From Bacillota bacterium (GTDB taxonomy: Bacteria > Bacillota > Clostridia > Oscillospirales > Acutalibacteraceae), in the NCBI GenBank assembly GCA_023391275.1, contig JAEWBE010000029.1:1-6336 (forward strand): 6,336 bases of DNA. Direction: 5' to 3'. Positions 1-5,506 of the stretch are shown here, piece by piece. Numbering within the stretch: position 1 is the stretch's first letter; every line of letters starts with the position of its first letter. The notes beneath the pieces are model-generated. The model was not told the origin of the DNA and searched no databases. It worked only from the letters and a program-made list of their open reading frames with translations. The translations under genes were made by a program, and so were the position numbers.

Positions 1-892
1 CTTCCGTATCCTGCTTCAATGTGGTGAGCCGCGGTTTGATTACCTGTGAAAGTGCAATACCATCATAGCCGGCAATGGAAATATCCTCGGGGATTCTCAG
101 CCCTGCCGCTTCAATGGCTTCAATTCCCCCAAGCGCGGCATAATCATCCGGCATAATAATGCAGGTTGGCCGCTCCGGAAGATTTAAAAGCTGATTGACG
201 CTTTGCCTGGTCGCAGCAGGATCATGGAAAGCGGCGCATACCAAATACTCCGGGGGAGTGTTAACCCCCAAATCCATGAGTGCCCTGCAAAAGCTGGCGA
301 GGCGCTGCTCCGAAACCGCCGACTTTTCGCCGTGGACATATGCAATTTTTCGGTGTCCTCTGCTGAATATGTACTGAACAAGATCATGCATCCCCTGCAC
401 ATTGGCCGAGTTAATGCTGGTGTGATTGTTGAACAGGTGATCAATTGTAACAACCGGCAAACTGCTGTTTACCAGTTCAACCACTTCCGGCTGCTGGAAG
501 TCGATGCATGCGATACACACGCCGTCAAAATTGCGGTATTTGCAGTGTTCCAAAAAAGTCATTGGTCGGTTTCCAATATTAATATTGTGATTGATAAACG
601 TTATATCGTAATAATGTTTTTCCGCTTCCACTTTAAAGCTGTCCAATACGGCGGCGAAGTAATCGTGTTTTAGCCCGCTTTGGGCATCGTCAACAAACAG
701 CATGCCGATATTATACGTGCGGTTTGTTTTCAGCGCCCGTGCGATGGAATTTGGAAAGTAACCACATTCTTCCGCCGTTTCCAAAACGCGCTGCCGCGTT
801 TCCTGACTGATATCACTGTAGCTGTTCAATGCTTTGCTGACTGTTGAAATGGATAAACCGCATTTTTCTGCGATGTCCTTTATATTTGCCAT
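1..892 (-). CDS. LacI-family transcriptional regulator, C-terminus cut off by window edge
   Basis: The gene encodes a DNA-binding repressor of the LacI/GalR family, and 297 codons are visible. Residues 3-23 form the family helix-turn-helix (NIKDIAEKCGLSISTVSKAL). The hinge-helix segment SIARALKT follows at 49-56, with Leu54 in the position that normally wedges into a central CpG of the operator. A periplasmic-binding-protein-like effector domain follows, ending in the family signature IPEDISIAGYDG at 267-278. Family members are usually 330-345 residues, so about 35-45 residues lie beyond position 1. I chose the ATG at 892 because GGGGG lies 7 nt upstream and MANIKDIA is a typical family start; an in-frame ATG at 910 has no good ribosome site. 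The gene is divergent from cellobiose phosphorylase, and matching operators lie before both genes. Self-regulation and control of the phosphorylase are inferred. The effector is unknown; cellobiose or another glucan disaccharide would fit. Confidence 0.95.
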   Translation of the reverse strand, partial: MANIKDIAEKCGLSISTVSKALNSYSDISQETRQRVLETAEECGYFPNSIARALKTNRTYNIGMLFVDDAQSGLKHDYFAAVLDSFKVEAEKHYYDITFINHNINIGNRPMTFLEHCKYRNFDGVCIACIDFQQPEVVELVNSSLPVVTIDHLFNNHTSINSANVQGMHDLVQYIFSRGHRKIAYVHGEKSAVSEQRLASFCRALMDLGVNTPPEYLVCAAFHDPAATRQSVNQLLNLPERPTCIIMPDDYAALGGIEAIEAAGLRIPEDISIAGYDGIALSQVIKPRLTTLKQDTE

Positions 893-917
893 TGGGATAC
901 CCCCGTTCATAAAATCT

Positions 918-934
918 CTAAATCGTTTTCGTGA
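918..934 (-). promoter_or_regulatory. LacI-type operator O1 at the repressor start site
   Basis: The plus strand reads CTAAATCGTTTTCGTGA. It matches the site at 1331-1347 at 15 of 17 positions and has the central CG typical of LacI-family operators. It lies immediately downstream of the repressor -10 box and covers the predicted transcription start (about 932). Binding there would block transcription initiation, so autorepression is the natural inference. Confidence 0.7.
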
Positions 935-938
935 CATT

Positions 939-967
939 AGTATAATCTGTTATTAACAATTTTTCAA
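939..967 (-). promoter_or_regulatory. Sigma-A-type promoter of the LacI-family gene
   Basis: On the minus strand a -35 box TTGAAA (962-967) is followed after exactly 17 nt by a -10 box TATACT (939-944). Both hexamers are close to the vegetative consensus. The start would fall near 932, giving a leader of about 40 nt. The operator O1 sits over this start. Confidence 0.75.
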
Positions 968-1055
968 GTGTTTTTTTAAAATTAATGGATAATATTATTT
1001 TTAATTTTTCATATATGACTAATAAATGCTCGTTTAGTACAAAAACTATTTTAGC

Positions 1056-1093
1056 TCTAATTATTTACGAAAATATTTTCGTAAATAATTAGA
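1056..1093. repeat. Perfect 38-bp palindrome in the divergent region
   Basis: The left half is TCTAATTATTTACGAAAAT, and positions 1075-1093 are its exact reverse complement, with no loop and no mismatch over 19 pairs. The pairing stops at 1055/1094. The inner part carries ACGAAAA and TTTTCGT in inverted orientation, the same heptamer found at the right end of operators O1 and O3, but with a TA rather than a CG centre. It lies between the two outward-facing promoters, so it is unlikely to be a terminator. A dimer or tetramer binding site or a cruciform-prone element is more likely. Confidence 0.85.
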
Positions 1094-1104
1094 ATCAAAC
1101 TTTA

Positions 1105-1118
1105 CCAAAACGTTAATA
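1105..1118 (+). promoter_or_regulatory. Possible weak third LacI-type site
   Basis: The core AAAACGTT at 1107-1114 is identical to the core of operator O3, but the flanks diverge and the right-hand TTTTCGT half is missing. It may be an auxiliary half-site 12 bp from the palindrome, or chance in AT-rich DNA. Confidence 0.25.
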
Positions 1119-1177
1119 CACAGGAATCGCATAAAATTATTTAGATATTGCAACGAATTAAAATTAAATAATTTATT

Positions 1178-1206
1178 TTGATATAAAGTTGATTTATTTA
1201 TAAAAT
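1178..1206 (+). promoter_or_regulatory. Candidate promoter for cellobiose phosphorylase
   Basis: TTGATA (1178-1183), a 17-nt spacer and TAAAAT (1201-1206) each match the sigma-A consensus at five of six bases. The start would be near 1213, giving a leader of about 170 nt, with operator O3 well inside the transcribed region where a bound repressor would act as a roadblock. Chance matches are common in DNA this AT-rich. Confidence 0.45.
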
Positions 1207-1262
1207 GTTACAACAAAAGCGTCTTTTTTAGTTTATTTTATCTGCTGAATCTAAAATAGTAC

Positions 1263-1291
1263 TTGATTTTATTTGAATTATGCCTTACTAT
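1263..1291 (+). promoter_or_regulatory. Alternative promoter for cellobiose phosphorylase
   Basis: TTGATT (1263-1268), a 17-nt spacer and TACTAT (1286-1291) form a weaker sigma-A match. It would start transcription near 1298, placing operator O3 at about +34. The sequence alone cannot choose between this promoter and the one at 1178-1206. Confidence 0.3.
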
Positions 1292-1330
1292 AACAATAGA
1301 GAATACTGGTTTAATGTTTTGTTTTAATTT

Positions 1331-1347
1331 CTAAAACGTTTTCGTAA
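1331..1347 (+). promoter_or_regulatory. LacI-type operator O3 before cellobiose phosphorylase
   Basis: The site reads CTAAAACGTTTTCGTAA and contains the 10-bp palindrome AAAACGTTTT (1333-1342) centred on CG. It is the near twin of O1 at 918-934. It ends 20 bp before the phosphorylase ribosome site, so a bound repressor would block elongation from either candidate promoter. A CcpA cre site is less likely because three of the fixed cre positions do not match. Confidence 0.7.
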
Positions 1348-1381
1348 TTAGCTGGAAACAAAGCATCAGGAGGAACTGTTT

Positions 1382-3814
1382 ATGAAGTTCGGACATTTTG
1401 ATGACGCGCGCAGGGAATATGTAATCACCCGACCGGATACTCCGTACCCATGGATTAATTATCTGGGAAACGAAAACTTTTTTTCGCTTATCTCGAACAC
1501 GTCCGGTGGATATTGCTTTTATAAGGACGCACGGCTGCTCCGCCTTACGCGCTATCGATACAACAGTGTGCCGACCGACGCGGGCGGGCGCTATTTTTAC
1601 ATAAATGACGGCGACACTGTCTGGAATCCCGGCTGGGCGCCTTCAAAAACGGAACTGGACCGTTATGAGTGCCGGCACGGGCTGGGCTACAGTATCTTTC
1701 ATTCGGGCAGGAACGGTCTTGAAGCGGTACAGACTTCCTTTGTCCCGATTGGGTCGGATTGTGAAGTACATCGCCTTACTTTTAAGAACACGACTGGTCG
1801 GATGAAGAGCTTTCAAGTTTTCTCCTTTGTAGAATTCTGCCTATGGAACGCGTTCGACGATATGACAAACTTTCAGCGCAACTATAACCTTGGTGAAGTG
1901 GAGGTTATCGGAAGTGCAATTTATCATAAAACGGAGTACCGTGAACGCCGCAATCATTATGCGGTGTTTAACGTAAATGCACCAATTAATGGCTTTGACA
2001 CCGACCGCGAATCCTTCCTTGGCATGTATAACGGATTTGATAAACCGGATGCGGTGATCGGCGGCTCCCGCAATTCCGTTGCAAGCGGCTGGGCCCCCAT
2101 CGGTTCACACTGCATAAAAGTGGCGCTTGCTCCAGGCGAGGAGCAAAGCCTGATCTTTGTTCTTGGCTACTGTGAAAATCCGGAGGATCAAAAATGGGAA
2201 GCGCCGAATGTGATCAATAAAGCACCGGCTGAAAAACTTTTAAGCGCATTTGCGACCGATGAGCAGGTTGACGCTGCGTTGAATCGGCTGAAGCTTTATT
2301 GGGATGATCTGCTTTCTGTTTATCATGTGGAAAGCGAAGATAAAAAACTGAATCGCATGGTGAATATCTGGAACCAATACCAGTGTATGGTAACCTTCAA
2401 CATGTCCCGTTCCGCCTCCTACTTCGAATCCGGAATCGGCAGGGGCATGGGTTTCCGTGATTCCACGCAGGATTTGCTTGGATTTGTACATCTGATTCCT
2501 TCGCGCGCAAAGCAGCGGATTCTGGATATCGCCGCGACGCAAATGGAAGATGGAAGCGCCTACCATCAGTACCAGCCGCTGACCAAACGGGGCAATCTGG
2601 ATGTGGGCAGCGGCTTCAACGATGATCCGCTTTGGCTGATCTTCGGGGTTGACGCATACCTGAAAGAGACCGGCGACTGGCCGATTTTAAAACAGCCGAT
2701 TCCTTTTGACAACGATGAAGCCAAAGCCGCTCCATTACTGGAACATTTAAAACGCTCTTTTGATTTTTTGCTCAGTCACCTTGGCCCGCACAAGCTTCCT
2801 CTGATTGGGCGCGCCGACTGGAACGACTGCCTGAACCTGAACTGTTTTTCCAAAACGCCGGGTGAATCTTTTCAAACCTGTATGAATTTTGAGAGCGATG
2901 TTGCCGAGTCTGTTTTTATCGCCGGTATGTTTGTAGCAATCGGGCCGGCATATGCCGAAATCTTCCGCCGGGAGGGCTTTCCCGATGAGGCACAGCGCGC
3001 GGCGCACGAAGTGCAGAATATGACCGAGGCAATTTTAAAAGACGGGTGGGACGGGGAATGGTTCCTGCGCGCATACGACGCATTCGGCAATAAGGTGGGA
3101 AGTAAGGACTGCGCCGAAGGAAAGCTGTTTATTGAATCACAGGGCTTTTGCGTGATGGGGGGGATCGGAGTAAAAGAAGGACTGGCGGAACGCGCGCTCG
3201 ATTCCGTGCATCAGCATCTTGACACAAAATATGGAATTGTGCTGAACTGGCCATCCTACACTGCCTATCATCTTAATTTAGGTGAAATTTCCTCCTATCC
3301 ACCGGGATATAAAGAGAACGGCGGTATCTTCTGCCATAATAATCCCTGGATTTCCATTGCGGAGACGGTCATTGGCCGCGGCGACAAAGCTTTTTCCGTG
3401 TACCGCAAGACCTGCCCCGCCTATTTGGAGGAAATCAGCGAAATACACCGCACCGAGCCGTATGTTTACTCCCAGATGATCGCCGGGCGCGACGCGCCGA
3501 GGTACGGGGAAGCTAAAAACTCCTGGCTGACCGGTACGGCTGCCTGGAGCTTCTATAATGTTTCCCAGTTTATTCTGGGAGTCCGTCCGCAGTTTGACGG
3601 CCTTCAGATTGATCCCTGCATTCCTGCACAATGCGGCGGGTATACTGTGGAACGCCGATTCCGCGGTTCCGCCTATGTAATTGAAGTGAATAACGAAGCG
3701 GGCGTACAAAAAGGCGTAAGAAGCATCCTGTTTGATGGCGAGCCAATCGACGGGAATATCCTGCCTGTTCCAAGTGACGGCAAAAAGCATATGGTTCATG
3801 TCTGCATGGGATAA
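1382..3814 (+). CDS. cbp: Cellobiose phosphorylase (glycoside hydrolase family 94)
   Basis: This 810-residue cytoplasmic enzyme, with no signal peptide, should catalyse the reversible inverting phosphorolysis of cellobiose to alpha-glucose 1-phosphate and glucose. The N-terminus (KFGHFDDARREYVITRPDTP) and the length are typical of cellobiose phosphorylases; cellodextrin and laminaribiose phosphorylases are longer. The expected order is an N-terminal beta-sandwich (about 1-280), a helical linker, an (alpha/alpha)6 barrel (about 315-735) and a C-terminal beta domain. The general acid is Asp482 in DWNDCLN. Compared from memory with the Cellvibrio gilvus enzyme, Arg343, His652, Thr717 and Gly718 correspond to the phosphate-site residues. 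Arg354, Asp360, Lys644 and Glu645 correspond to sugar-site residues. No key residue appears lost. AGGAGGAA at 1368-1375 supports the ATG at 1382. The gene converges with the radical SAM gene, leaving 29 bp between the stop codons, and no terminator hairpin is visible there. Confidence 0.96.
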   Translation: MKFGHFDDARREYVITRPDTPYPWINYLGNENFFSLISNTSGGYCFYKDARLLRLTRYRYNSVPTDAGGRYFYINDGDTVWNPGWAPSKTELDRYECRHGLGYSIFHSGRNGLEAVQTSFVPIGSDCEVHRLTFKNTTGRMKSFQVFSFVEFCLWNAFDDMTNFQRNYNLGEVEVIGSAIYHKTEYRERRNHYAVFNVNAPINGFDTDRESFLGMYNGFDKPDAVIGGSRNSVASGWAPIGSHCIKVALAPGEEQSLIFVLGYCENPEDQKWEAPNVINKAPAEKLLSAFATDEQVDAALNRLKLYWDDLLSVYHVESEDKKLNRMVNIWNQYQCMVTFNMSRSASYFESGIGRGMGFRDSTQDLLGFVHLIPSRAKQRILDIAATQMEDGSAYHQYQPLTKRGNLDVGSGFNDDPLWLIFGVDAYLKETGDWPILKQPIPFDNDEAKAAPLLEHLKRSFDFLLSHLGPHKLPLIGRADWNDCLNLNCFSKTPGESFQTCMNFESDVAESVFIAGMFVAIGPAYAEIFRREGFPDEAQRAAHEVQNMTEAILKDGWDGEWFLRAYDAFGNKVGSKDCAEGKLFIESQGFCVMGGIGVKEGLAERALDSVHQHLDTKYGIVLNWPSYTAYHLNLGEISSYPPGYKENGGIFCHNNPWISIAETVIGRGDKAFSVYRKTCPAYLEEISEIHRTEPYVYSQMIAGRDAPRYGEAKNSWLTGTAAWSFYNVSQFILGVRPQFDGLQIDPCIPAQCGGYTVERRFRGSAYVIEVNNEAGVQKGVRSILFDGEPIDGNILPVPSDGKKHMVHVCMG

Positions 3815-3843
3815 AAATAGATTGCCTTGTTAAAAGTACGGGT

Positions 3844-4962
3844 TCACATGGCGGCTGTTAATTGCTGTATCTTTTTTGCGGCGCAAAGAACAAGATATTG
3901 CTCGTCGGTTAGTTGATGGCCGTCTGTATTTTTTAAAATCAGATGACTTTTCAAATATGCGGAGGCAACAATGCAGGAACGATATAGTTTGCAGAGGCTT
4001 TTGTCCCTGGAATTCATTTGTCCTCTGGTAAGGTAATTGGAACCATAGCAGGTAGGGCAGATGGAAAGAACTGGGCAGTCTTTACAGTCAGCGTCTTCAA
4101 AAGCATCCGTGCGTTTAAAATCCAGATCCGTATATTGCGCCGCGTTGTCTTTGCCGGCGGCGAGCGGAGTAAAACATTGGCACGGATAAAGTTTTCCTTC
4201 AGTGGTATATGTTTTCATGGATTCTCCGCACCCACACCATTTTGAATTTGCACCTGCGTCTTCAAAGCACAATCGTTCAATTTGGTAACTAAAGAGAGTA
4301 CAAAGAGGTTTTTCCGGGTGGCTGAGATAATACCGGGCAAGAATTGCAAGCTGCTCATTCAGTACGTCCAGAAATGCAGGATTGCTCCAGTCGATTCCCT
4401 GCGCGAAAGTTGACGTTACAAGAAAATCCTGCTCCTGTAAAAAGATAATCCCTTCTGCAAGCGAGGCGAGTGTTTCCCTGCTGATCGTCATTTTGATCGG
4501 TTGTTTCGGCCAGCATCTCTGAAAAAAATGGGTGTCAATGCTGTCAAAGGAATTACTTCGGTTCAGGTTGTGCATTTCTCTGGTTCCGTCCACACTCAAA
4601 CTGCACCAGAAGTCCTGTTTGTGCTTCTCTAACCAATTTTTTATTTCTCCCTGCACCAGTACGCCATTCGTAGTAGCAAAGCAAATGAACTTCTTTGGCC
4701 ATTTTTGGCTGTGCAGGTATTCGTAGGCTTGCTGTATCAAAGGAAAATTTGTAAAGGGTTCTCCTCCGAAGAAATCAAAAACGATTTCCGAATAGCCGTC
4801 ATCAGCGGAGAACTCGTCGTCAATGATATTTTTTATGGTTTGCCAGTCCATTTTACTACTGTTTTTACTGCCCTCATAACAATAAGTGCAGTTCAGAGGA
4901 CAGCTGTTGCTTACAATAATCATAACGTTTTTACGAACATTCAAACGTGCCGGCATGCTCAT
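3844..4962 (-). CDS. Radical SAM/SPASM peptide maturase
   Basis: This 372-residue enzyme probably modifies the Cys-rich peptide encoded just upstream. The radical SAM motif CPLNCTYCYE places the cluster ligands at Cys21, Cys25 and Cys28. GGEP follows at 66-69, then TTNG and a SxDGxxxxHxxxR-like segment (SLSVDGTREMHNLNR). The SPASM region gives Cys245-x10-Gly-x4-Cys261 and then Cys293-x2-Cys296-x5-Cys302-x2-Cys305, with Cys324 after a gap. The usual last spacing in that run is x3, so x2 is slightly atypical. Only 20 residues precede the first cluster cysteine, so there is no fused N-terminal RiPP recognition element. I chose the ATG at 4962 because AAGGAG lies 8 nt upstream; the in-frame GTG at 4971 overlaps that ribosome site. 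Related maturases form Cys thioethers, but the reaction here is inferred. SCIFF maturases are larger, so this may be a different subfamily. Confidence 0.93.
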   Translation of the reverse strand: MSMPARLNVRKNVMIIVSNSCPLNCTYCYEGSKNSSKMDWQTIKNIIDDEFSADDGYSEIVFDFFGGEPFTNFPLIQQAYEYLHSQKWPKKFICFATTNGVLVQGEIKNWLEKHKQDFWCSLSVDGTREMHNLNRSNSFDSIDTHFFQRCWPKQPIKMTISRETLASLAEGIIFLQEQDFLVTSTFAQGIDWSNPAFLDVLNEQLAILARYYLSHPEKPLCTLFSYQIERLCFEDAGANSKWCGCGESMKTYTTEGKLYPCQCFTPLAAGKDNAAQYTDLDFKRTDAFEDADCKDCPVLSICPTCYGSNYLTRGQMNSRDKSLCKLYRSCIVASAYLKSHLILKNTDGHQLTDEQYLVLCAAKKIQQLTAAM

Positions 4963-4970
4963 AGGGTTCA

Positions 4971-4976
4971 CTCCTT
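4971..4976 (-). promoter_or_regulatory. Ribosome binding site that fixes the maturase start
   Basis: AAGGAG on the minus strand ends 8 nt before the ATG at 4962. Its last G is also the first base of the in-frame GTG at 4971, so that GTG cannot use the site. This removes three residues from the longest possible reading frame. Confidence 0.8.
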
Positions 4977-4998
4977 GCGCAATTCAGTTTTCTTAATG

Positions 4999-5021
4999 GC
5001 GGCGGGCGGAAAGCCCGCCGC
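4999..5021 (-). terminator. GC-rich intercistronic hairpin between precursor and maturase
   Basis: Positions 4999-5007 (GCGGCGGGC) and 5013-5021 pair perfectly over nine almost entirely G-C pairs around a 5-nt loop. On the transcribed strand the stem begins 8 nt after the precursor stop codon and is followed by CATTAAGAAAAC, with no U-tract. It is therefore more likely a leaky attenuator or an RNA-stability stem than a full intrinsic terminator. Such stems often keep RiPP precursor mRNA more abundant than mRNA for the downstream enzyme. Confidence 0.7.
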
Positions 5022-5029
5022 GCATTTCC

Positions 5030-5233
5030 TTAAAACAACAGGGTGCAGTCGGATTTCAGAGACTCATATTCACAGGTTCCTCCGCAGTCGCCGGAACAGG
5101 TTCCGCCGCACGGGCAGGAATTTGCATAAACCAAAGAATACTTCGGCTCTCTGATATCCATGTTTTCACGGATAATTCTGTCGATGCTTTCCATTGCATC
5201 ATCTTCGAGCTTTAACAGTTTTGAACGCAACAT
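5030..5233 (-). CDS. Cys-rich RiPP precursor peptide (SCIFF/ranthipeptide-like)
   Basis: The gene encodes a 67-residue peptide with a charged, probably helical leader (about 1-38) and a Cys-rich C-terminal core. The cysteines are at 40, 42, 46, 50, 54 and 63, giving CxCx3Cx3Cx3Cx8C. The core begins CPCGGTCSGDCGGTC and is built from four-residue units CGGT, CSGD, CGGT and CEYE. SCIFF peptides have CxxC, then three CxxxC steps and a late sixth cysteine, so the layout is alike but the spacing and longer leader differ. Membership of a CXXX-repeat or clostridial Cys-rich bacteriocin-like group is also possible. AAAGGAGA ends 7 nt before the ATG, a strong translation start. The radical SAM gene begins 67 nt downstream in the same orientation, the usual substrate-enzyme order. 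No GG-type protease site is obvious except within the core, so the cleavage point is unknown. Confidence 0.85.
   Translation of the reverse strand: MLRSKLLKLEDDAMESIDRIIRENMDIREPKYSLVYANSCPCGGTCSGDCGGTCEYESLKSDCTLLF
5072..5110 (-). repeat. Internal tandem repeat in the precursor core
   Basis: The plus-strand segments 5072-5086 (ACAGGTTCCTCCGCA) and 5096-5110 (ACAGGTTCCGCCGCA) are identical at 14 of 15 positions and offset by 24 nt. They encode the two CGGTC blocks. The 24-nt offset equals eight residues, or two CXXX units, which points to in-frame duplication within the core. Confidence 0.75.
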
Positions 5234-5305
5234 TTCAATTTCTCCTTTTGATTAGAATATTAGAAAAAGCTCTGAAACCAGTTCGTTTAGCCGCATTTCC
5301 GGGCT

Positions 5306-5325
5306 GTGCAAATTGTATTTTGCAC
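5306..5325. repeat. Small inverted repeat upstream of the precursor
   Basis: GTGCAAA (5306-5312) and TTTGCAC (5319-5325) pair perfectly around a 6-nt spacer, about 73 bp before the precursor start codon. It could be an operator or, if transcribed, a leader hairpin. One candidate minus-strand -10 box (TACAAT, 5312-5317) overlaps its centre. Confidence 0.5.
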
Positions 5326-5405
5326 TTCGGTTCCATTTTACCGGCAGTTCTTTTCCTTGACTTTATTGTACAATATCTGACGTTATAAAGATAATACTAA
5401 ATTTA

Positions 5406-5434
5406 TTATTTTAGCAGTAAATATGCTAAAATAA
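5406..5434. repeat. Inverted repeat with 11-bp arms between the divergent genes
   Basis: TTATTTTAGCA (5406-5416) and TGCTAAAATAA (5424-5434) are exact reverse complements separated by 7 nt. Each strand reads TGCTAAAAT, which resembles an extended -10 element, so the repeat could be an operator placed symmetrically over divergent promoters. The octamer AAATATGC also occurs as a direct repeat at 5419-5426 and 5433-5440. No regulator gene for it is visible. Confidence 0.6.
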
Positions 5435-5506
5435 ATATGCAAAGTCCTAAAAAAACGCCTTTCCATCTTAAGGGACCTGGAATATAATTAAAAAAGGGGT
5501 GGAATT

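Larger units (their letters stand above)
893..1381. other. AT-rich divergent control region between the repressor and phosphorylase genes
   Basis: This 489-bp stretch is far richer in A and T than the flanking genes and has no credible coding region. It contains a well-formed minus-strand promoter, candidate plus-strand promoters, two near-identical LacI-type operators at its two ends, a weaker related site near 1107, and a perfect 38-bp palindrome in the middle. These sites are listed separately. Because both genes are transcribed away from it, read-through from either gene should not enter its central part. Confidence 0.8.
5234..5506. promoter_or_regulatory. Divergent control region between precursor and unknown gene
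   Basis: This 273-bp AT-rich spacer must hold the promoters for the minus-strand RiPP genes and the plus-strand gene at 5507. For the plus gene, TATAAT at 5483-5488 lies 17 nt after TTTCCA at 5460-5465, but its start would almost touch the ribosome site. An upstream alternative is TTGTAC (5366-5371), 18 nt, GATAAT (5390-5395). For the minus strand there are TACAAT boxes at 5365-5370 and 5312-5317, neither with a good -35. Two inverted repeats in the spacer are listed separately. The exact starts cannot be fixed by eye. Confidence 0.5.

Noticed and set aside
203..673. 156-codon open frame on the plus strand, and the shorter frames overlapping it
   Set aside because: It lies antisense to the LacI-family gene, has no recognisable protein content, and the LacI frame is strongly supported.
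893..910. In-frame ATG at 910 as the repressor start
   Set aside because: It has no ribosome site and adds MNGGIP before the normal family N-terminus.
985..1092. 35-codon plus-strand frame in the AT-rich divergent region
   Set aside because: It has no ribosome binding site, has AT-driven composition and ends inside the palindrome.
1056..1093. Palindrome as a bidirectional terminator
   Set aside because: Both flanking genes are transcribed away from it and the predicted promoters lie outside it.
1331..1347. CcpA cre site
   Set aside because: Three fixed positions of the cre consensus are wrong, whereas a near-identical copy sits at the start of the adjacent LacI-family gene.
3278..3799. 173-codon open frame on the minus strand inside the phosphorylase gene
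   Set aside because: It is a shadow of a highly conserved GH94 frame, with no ribosome site or recognisable domain.
3815..3843. Bidirectional terminator between the convergent genes
   Set aside because: No stem of useful length was found in the 29-bp gap or just around it.
4963..4971. GTG at 4971 as the maturase start
   Set aside because: It overlaps the only good ribosome site, which is correctly spaced for the ATG at 4962.
4705..5154. 149-codon plus-strand frame spanning the maturase start and the precursor
   Set aside because: It is antisense to two well-supported genes and to the hairpin between them, with no family resemblance.
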